From a virus: a stretch of 27,881 nt of DNA. Below, in pieces: positions 23,331-27,881 of this stretch. The DNA is taken from IMG/VR virus record IMGVR_UViG_3300025646_000251, positions 1 to 27,881 of that record, one strand, 5' to 3'. The notes under the pieces are model-generated. The model did no database searches, was not told where the DNA came from, and saw nothing but the letters and a program-made list of their open reading frames with translations. Each line of letters opens with the position of its first letter. Position 1 is the stretch's first letter. The translations under genes and the position numbers were made by a program.

Positions 23331-26300
23331 ATGTTAATTTTAAAACAAAATGCGGCAAATTCAGTACCTACTCCGGCAGCGGGTAAGGGTACTATTTTCT
23401 TAAGCGATTCTGACGTACTATCAGTAAAGAATAGTTCAGGTAATGTAGAATCGTTTCCAACAGTAGGTGGCTCAAACACTCAAGTCATGTTTAATAATGA
23501 CGGGGCCCTTGCAGGTAATAGTAATTTTATCTTTGATAAAGACAGTTCGGTATTAACTATTACTGGCAACGTAGCGGCAACTAGAGTTCTTACTGACAAC
23601 TTATTGTATGCTAACGGAGCCGCTTGGGATTTACAAGAACCCGCTGGTGCAAACACGCAAATACAATATAATAATAACGGCGATTTTGGAGCTACTTCTA
23701 ACTTTACTTTTGATACTGATACTAATACGCTGACTGTAATTGGTGCTATTTCTGCAACTACCCTAGCAGGATCACTGACTACAGCCGCACAAACAAATAT
23801 CACAAGCGTTGGTACTTTAACAGGATTAGTAGTAAACGGTAACGCTTCTGCAACTGATTTATCAGCTTCTACCCTAAATATTACTGGTAATGCAGTTGCA
23901 GGCAACATCTCAACCGGTGGTGTGCTATCAGGCGATACGTTATCTATCACAAACGATGCAGTAATTAACGGTAATTTAGCAGTCAACGGTAATTTAACAT
24001 ACATCAATGTTGATGATCTTTCTGTAGAAGATCCATTGATTCAGTTAGGTACAGGTCCTAACGGAGCCCCTCTAACTTCTAATGATGGTAAAGATCGCGG
24101 TACTGTTCTTAATTATTACTCAGGTGGCGCATTACAAGCATTCATGGGCTGGGACAACTCTAACGCAGAGTTTTCATTCGGTAGCGATGTTACTGTAAAC
24201 AGTGATGTGATCACATTCAACACGTTAGGTAATGTACGTGCTGAAATGTTTCTTGGTAACGGCGCATCTCTTTCATCTATCACTGGCGCCAACGTAACAG
24301 GTACAGTTGCTAACGCAAACTTTGCAACATATTCTGGCACTGCTAACATTGCAAACGTAGCATATTCTGTTGATGGTGCGAACGTATCAGGTGAAGTTGC
24401 TTATGCGGCAACGGCAAATGCAGTAGCCGGTAGTAACGTTTCTGGCGAAGTTTCATTCGCAGCCACAGCAAACGCAGTAGCCGGTTCTAATGTTTCTGGA
24501 GAAGTATCATTTGCCGCAACTGCAAACGCAGTAGCTGGTTCTAATGTCTCAGGTGAAGTCTCATTTGCGGCAACAGCAAACGCAGTAGCAGGTGCTAACG
24601 TAAGCGGAACAGTTGCTAATGCAACATATGCTGATAGTGCAGGAACAGCAGATACAGTAACTACTAACGCACAACCAAATATTACAAGCGTCGGTACATT
24701 ATCTTCAATACTAGTAGCAGATGGTTCATTCGGTGATTTTGATGGCAAGATCGTTTCTGCTTACGGAAATACAGGTCAAGGGTCTACTGATTGGATCGGT
24801 GTAGTCGGTGAAGCGATCGGTAATAGTGCAAATGATGCAAATACAGGTATCGGTGTATTAGGTGTAGGTTCTACTACAGGAAACACTAGGGGTACTGGTG
24901 TTAAAGGTATCGCAGTAGTCGCTAACTCAGCAGACTCAGGTGCCGCAGTAGGTGTACGTGGTGTATCTGCTGAAACACACTCTGGTGGTTACAACATCGG
25001 TGTTTTAGGATCAGCCGGCGGCTCAGGCGTTCAAAACTATGCTCTCTATGTTCAACAGGGTAATATCGGTTCTATTGAAGCAGACGTACAATGGGATCTA
25101 AACGATAATTCAGCCACTGCATTAACATTTGGTTCTTCAGGTAAATCAAATATTTTCTTGATCGAAACTACAGACAATGCAGAAGGTGTCGCAACATCAG
25201 GTTACTTGAACGTAACAGGTAACGCTACAGTAGGCGGTATCAAAACAGACAATTACTATTATGCTAATGGCGCGCCATTAGACATGCAACAACCAGCTGG
25301 TTCAAATACTCAAGTCCAGTATAATGATGACAGTGATTTTGGTGCAAGTCCTAACTTTACGTTCGATTCAAGCACTAACATATTAGCAGTTACAAACGTT
25401 TCTGCAACATTACTGACAGGTACATTAACTACAGCAGATCAACCAAACGTTACTTCTTTAGGCACATTGACATCACTTGATGTTACAGGTAACGTAGGTG
25501 CAGGCAATGTAAGTGCTACTGACGTTTCAGGTACTACATTAGGTGGTACATTAACTACAGCGGCTCAGCCCAATGTAACAAGTGTCGGTACTCTTACATC
25601 ATTGGATGTAACAGGTAACGTGGGTGCAGGTAACGTAAGTGCTACAGCAGGTGATTTCACATCTGTAAGTGGTAACGGTTCTGCTCTAACAGCACTCACT
25701 GGCGCTAACGTAACTGGTGAAGTATCATTCGCCGCAACTGCAAACGCAGTAGCAGGTGCGAACGTATCAGGTGAAGTTGCATTTGCAAATACAGCGAATG
25801 CAGTAGCAGGCGCTAACGTCTCGGGTGAAGTTTCATTTGCAGCCACAGCAAACGCAGTTGCTGGCGCAAACGTATCAGGTGAAGTTGGATTTGCCGCAGT
25901 CGCTAACTCAGTAGCAGGCGCTAACGTTTCTGGTACTGTATCAAGTGCAACAACTGCTGGTACAGTAACAACAGCCGCACAACCAAATATCACATCAGTA
26001 GGTACACTTACTGGTTTAGGAGTGAATGGTAATATCACTGCTACAAATATCACTGCTAATACAGGTGTATTTACAGGTGATGCAGGTGGATTATCTAACG
26101 TAGTAGGTGCTAATGTAACCGGTACTGTATCAAGTGCAACAACTGCTGGTACAGTAACAACAGCCGCTCAACCTAACATCACAAGTGTTGGTACATTAAC
26201 AAGTCTATCAGTTACAGGTAATGTTTCAGCAGGTAACGTAAGTGCTACAGCAGGTGATTTCACATCTGTAAGTGGTAATGGTTCTGCTCTAACAGCACTA

Positions 26301-27881
26301 ACAGGTGCTAATGTCACAGGTCAAGTCGCATTTGCGGCAACTGCAAACGCAGTAGCAGGGGCTAATGTTTCTGGACAAGTAGGTAATGCACTAGTAGCAG
26401 GAACTGTGTACACGAACGCACAGCCTAACATCACATCAGTAGGTACTCTATCATCACTCTCTGTGACCGGTAACGTAGGTGCTGGTAACGTGAGCGGTAC
26501 AGGTGGTGTGTTTACATACGTATCAGGTGATGGTGCTAACTTAACATCAATCACTGGTCAAAACGTAACAGGCGAAGTCGATTTTGCACAAGTCGCTAAC
26601 TCAGTAGCAGGTGCTAATGTTTCTGGACAAGTAGCAAACGCACTAGTCGCAGGTACAGTATACACAGCGGCTCAACCAAATATTACAAGTGTTGGTTCAT
26701 TGTCATCACTTGATGTAACAGGTAACGCAACAGCCGCTAACGTGATTGCAGATACAGGTGCATTCTATGGTTCAGGTTCAGGCTTAACATCACTTAACGC
26801 ATCTAACTTGTCATCTGGTACTGTACCATCTGGTAGATTGAGCGGTTCTTATTCAATATCAGTAACAAGTGCTTCAACAGCCGGTACTGTAACAACAGCC
26901 GCACAACCAAATATTACAAGCGTTGGTACATTAACAAGTTTATCAGTTACTGGTAATGCTTCAGCAGGTAACGTCAGCGGTACAGGTGGTGTATTCACAT
27001 ACGTATCAGGTGATGGTGCTAACTTAACATCAATCACTGGTCAAAACGTAACAGGTGAAGTAGATTTTGCACAAGTTGCTAACTCAGTGGCAGGCGCTAA
27101 TGTATCTGGTACAGTTTCTTCTGCAACAACAGCCGGTACTGTAACAACAGCCGCACAGCCTAATATTACTTCAGTAGGCACATTAAGTGCAGTTACAGTA
27201 TCAGGTAATGCTACAGTTCAAGGTAACGTAGTAACTGACAAAGTACTAGGAAGAACAAACGCTAACTTAACGATCACTGCGTTCTCAGGCAATAACTCTA
27301 TCAAACTTGCTCCTACAGGAACAGGTGTAGTTGATGTTGGTGCAAAACGTGTTGTTAACGGTGCTGACCCAACAGCCGCTAAAGATTTAGCAACAAAAGA
27401 ATACGTAGACACAATCGCAGCCGCAGGCTTACATTATCACGCACCATGTCGTGTTGAATCACCTACAAACTTGAATGCAACTTACAACAACGGTTCTTCA
27501 GGTGTTGGCGCTACATTGACTAACGCAGGCGCTAATGCCGCACTATCAATTGACGGTATCACATTATCTACTAATGATCGTGTATTGATTTACCAGCAAA
27601 CAGATCAAACACAAAACGGTGTTTATGTAGTAACAACCGTAGGTGACGGTTCAACTGCTTGGGTACTAACACGTTCTAGTGACACTGACACATACAGCCC
27701 AAGTGATCCGGATGCATTTGGTGAAGGTGATGCTTTCTATGTACAAGAAGGTACAACTGGTGCTGGTGAACTTTATGTGATGAACACTTCAGGTCCTATC
27801 ACTTTTGGTACTACAAACATCACATTCGTACAAATTTCATCTGCTCAGATTTACTCAGCAGGTACAGGCTTAGACTTAACA
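23331..27881 (+). CDS. Giant repeat-rich fibre protein, at least 1517 residues, 3' partial
   Basis: I translated this frame by eye from the ATG at 23331 to the right edge (1517 codons) and saw no stop, so the gene continues beyond the window. Order: leader MLILKQNAANSVPTPAAGKG and IFLSDSDVLSVKN; YANGAAWDLQ/IQYNNNGDFG module; NVDDLSVEDPLIQLGTGPNG and FMGWDNSNAEFSFGS (about 225-285), a segment I recall from cyanophage structural proteins; five 18-residue NVSGEV units; a G-V-x-G repeat region (about 480-575); another YANG module; ten AQPNITSVGTL-type repeats in all; a second five-unit NVSGEV array; and the PTGTG/ATKEYVD/WVLTRSSD module at the edge. It is probably a long trimeric fibre or adhesin. 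It has its own late promoter box. Confidence 0.82.
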   Translation, partial: MLILKQNAANSVPTPAAGKGTIFLSDSDVLSVKNSSGNVESFPTVGGSNTQVMFNNDGALAGNSNFIFDKDSSVLTITGNVAATRVLTDNLLYANGAAWDLQEPAGANTQIQYNNNGDFGATSNFTFDTDTNTLTVIGAISATTLAGSLTTAAQTNITSVGTLTGLVVNGNASATDLSASTLNITGNAVAGNISTGGVLSGDTLSITNDAVINGNLAVNGNLTYINVDDLSVEDPLIQLGTGPNGAPLTSNDGKDRGTVLNYYSGGALQAFMGWDNSNAEFSFGSDVTVNSDVITFNTLGNVRAEMFLGNGASLSSITGANVTGTVANANFATYSGTANIANVAYSVDGANVSGEVAYAATANAVAGSNVSGEVSFAATANAVAGSNVSGEVSFAATANAVAGSNVSGEVSFAATANAVAGANVSGTVANATYADSAGTADTVTTNAQPNITSVGTLSSILVADGSFGDFDGKIVSAYGNTGQGSTDWIGVVGEAIGNSANDANTGIGVLGVGSTTGNTRGTGVKGIAVVANSADSGAAVGVRGVSAETHSGGYNIGVLGSAGGSGVQNYALYVQQGNIGSIEADVQWDLNDNSATALTFGSSGKSNIFLIETTDNAEGVATSGYLNVTGNATVGGIKTDNYYYANGAPLDMQQPAGSNTQVQYNDDSDFGASPNFTFDSSTNILAVTNVSATLLTGTLTTADQPNVTSLGTLTSLDVTGNVGAGNVSATDVSGTTLGGTLTTAAQPNVTSVGTLTSLDVTGNVGAGNVSATAGDFTSVSGNGSALTALTGANVTGEVSFAATANAVAGANVSGEVAFANTANAVAGANVSGEVSFAATANAVAGANVSGEVGFAAVANSVAGANVSGTVSSATTAGTVTTAAQPNITSVGTLTGLGVNGNITATNITANTGVFTGDAGGLSNVVGANVTGTVSSATTAGTVTTAAQPNITSVGTLTSLSVTGNVSAGNVSATAGDFTSVSGNGSALTALTGANVTGQVAFAATANAVAGANVSGQVGNALVAGTVYTNAQPNITSVGTLSSLSVTGNVGAGNVSGTGGVFTYVSGDGANLTSITGQNVTGEVDFAQVANSVAGANVSGQVANALVAGTVYTAAQPNITSVGSLSSLDVTGNATAANVIADTGAFYGSGSGLTSLNASNLSSGTVPSGRLSGSYSISVTSASTAGTVTTAAQPNITSVGTLTSLSVTGNASAGNVSGTGGVFTYVSGDGANLTSITGQNVTGEVDFAQVANSVAGANVSGTVSSATTAGTVTTAAQPNITSVGTLSAVTVSGNATVQGNVVTDKVLGRTNANLTITAFSGNNSIKLAPTGTGVVDVGAKRVVNGADPTAAKDLATKEYVDTIAAAGLHYHAPCRVESPTNLNATYNNGSSGVGATLTNAGANAALSIDGITLSTNDRVLIYQQTDQTQNGVYVVTTVGDGSTAWVLTRSSDTDTYSPSDPDAFGEGDAFYVQEGTTGAGELYVMNTSGPITFGTTNITFVQISSAQIYSAGTGLDLT
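24366..24635 (+). repeat. Five tandem 54-bp units (18 residues, NVSGEV array 1)
   Basis: Units begin at 24366, 24420, 24474, 24528 and 24582. Three central units encode the same or almost the same 18 residues (AVAGSNVSGEVSFAATAN) while their DNA differs mainly at third codon positions. The outer two are more diverged in protein. Confidence 0.85.
24781..25026 (+). repeat. G-V-x-G repeat region in giant fibre gene
   Basis: Encoded motifs IGVVGEA, IGVLGVG, TGVKGIA, VGVRGVS and IGVLGSA occur at intervals of about 14-21 residues. This differs from the rest of the fibre and looks like an inserted beta-repeat segment. Confidence 0.6.
25692..25961 (+). repeat. Five tandem 54-bp units (18 residues, NVSGEV array 2)
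   Basis: Units begin at 25692, 25746, 25800, 25854 and 25908 and encode x-V-A-G-A-N-V-S-G-E-V-x-F-A-x-x-A-N forms. The array is a second copy of the type at 24366-24635 in the same gene, flanked by AQPN repeats. Confidence 0.85.
25932..26167 (+). repeat. 47-bp direct repeat pair
   Basis: 25932-25978 and 26121-26167 are identical by eye over 47 bp (starting GGTACTGTATCAAGTGC), spaced 189 bp (63 codons) apart. They encode GTVSSATTAGTVTTAA. Confidence 0.8.
26514..27055 (+). repeat. 59-bp direct repeat pair, 483 bp apart
   Basis: 26514-26572 and 26997-27055 are identical by eye over 59 bp (starting ACATACGTATCAGG). They are part of longer, nearly identical paralogous segments encoding TGGVFTYVSGDGANLTSITG and following residues. 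The 483-bp offset is 161 codons. Confidence 0.82.
27264..27881 (+). repeat. ATKEYVD / DRVLIY / WVLTRSSD module, copy 3 (at window edge)
   Basis: Residues from about 1312 show PTGTGVVDV, DLATKEYVDT, GVGATLTNAGANAALSIDG, NDRVLIYQQ, NGVYVVTTVGDG, WVLTRSSD and YSAGTGLDL. The order matches the other two copies. Confidence 0.8.

Noticed and set aside
24366-25961. Possible CRISPR-like array of regular repeats
   Set aside because: Units are contiguous, in frame and 54 bp long, without unique spacers. They are coding repeats of a fibre protein.
25565-26053. Long open frames on the minus strand opposite the fibre genes (also 15645-15968, 21438-21788, 23480-24007)
   Set aside because: They mirror the repeat-rich composition of the + strand genes, give Ala/Pro/Val-rich repetitive products, and have no separate promoters or ribosome sites.
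11348-27881. Diversity-generating retroelement acting on fibre genes
   Set aside because: No reverse transcriptase, template repeat or adenine-biased variable region was seen in the window.
1-27881. tRNA genes, integrase, transposase or attachment sites
   Set aside because: None was recognisable in the intergenic gaps, which are all short and mostly occupied by promoter boxes and terminators.

Overview
The window looks like part of the late (virion structure) region of a T4-like marine myovirus. The evidence is the gene order tape-measure-like/lysozyme protein, gp20 portal, a small conserved core-region protein, an acidic prohead core protein, gp21 protease, gp22 scaffold and gp23 capsid, followed by a long run of repeat-rich fibre-like genes. 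Nearly all genes read on the + strand. Several intergenic gaps carry a CTAAATA / ATAAATA box that resembles the T4 late promoter TATAAATA. The style of the fibre genes and of the small proteins between gp20 and gp21 recalls phages of marine cyanobacteria and SAR11-type bacteria. The host cannot be named from this sequence.

Region by region: (1) 1-1370 is the 3' end of a large structural protein with a T4-type (GH24) lysozyme domain, a tape-measure-like motif and 20-residue repeats. (2) 1399-8233 is the head module: portal, an SGNH-hydrolase-like accessory gene, a 76-residue conserved protein, prohead core, protease, scaffold and major capsid protein, closed by a strong intrinsic terminator at 8271-8299. 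(3) 8307-11288 is an accessory island: a second SGNH-like gene, a two-gene cassette with its own host-type sigma70 promoter, a P-loop-like protein and, on the minus strand, an HNH-like zinc protein that has lost its catalytic histidines; a second terminator closes it. (4) 11314-27881 holds seven fibre-like or adhesin-like genes built from a shared set of modules. The last one, at least 1517 residues long, runs off the end of the window.

How the genes work together: gp20 seeds the prohead, the acidic core protein and gp22 form the internal scaffold, gp23 forms the shell, and gp21 cleaves core and shell proteins after L/I/V-x-E motifs, which are visible in gp22, gp23 and the acidic protein. The fibre family probably supplies virion surface proteins for host contact, and its paralogous modules suggest growth by duplication and shuffling.

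The most notable points are three genes whose late-promoter box ends exactly 5 nt before the ATG, which predicts leaderless late mRNAs; the catalytically degenerate HNH protein; the lysozyme embedded in a tape-measure-like protein; the early-type promoter inside a late region; and the fibre gene family with 54-bp repeats that are conserved in protein but varied in synonymous codons. No tRNA, CRISPR array, integrase or transposase was seen.
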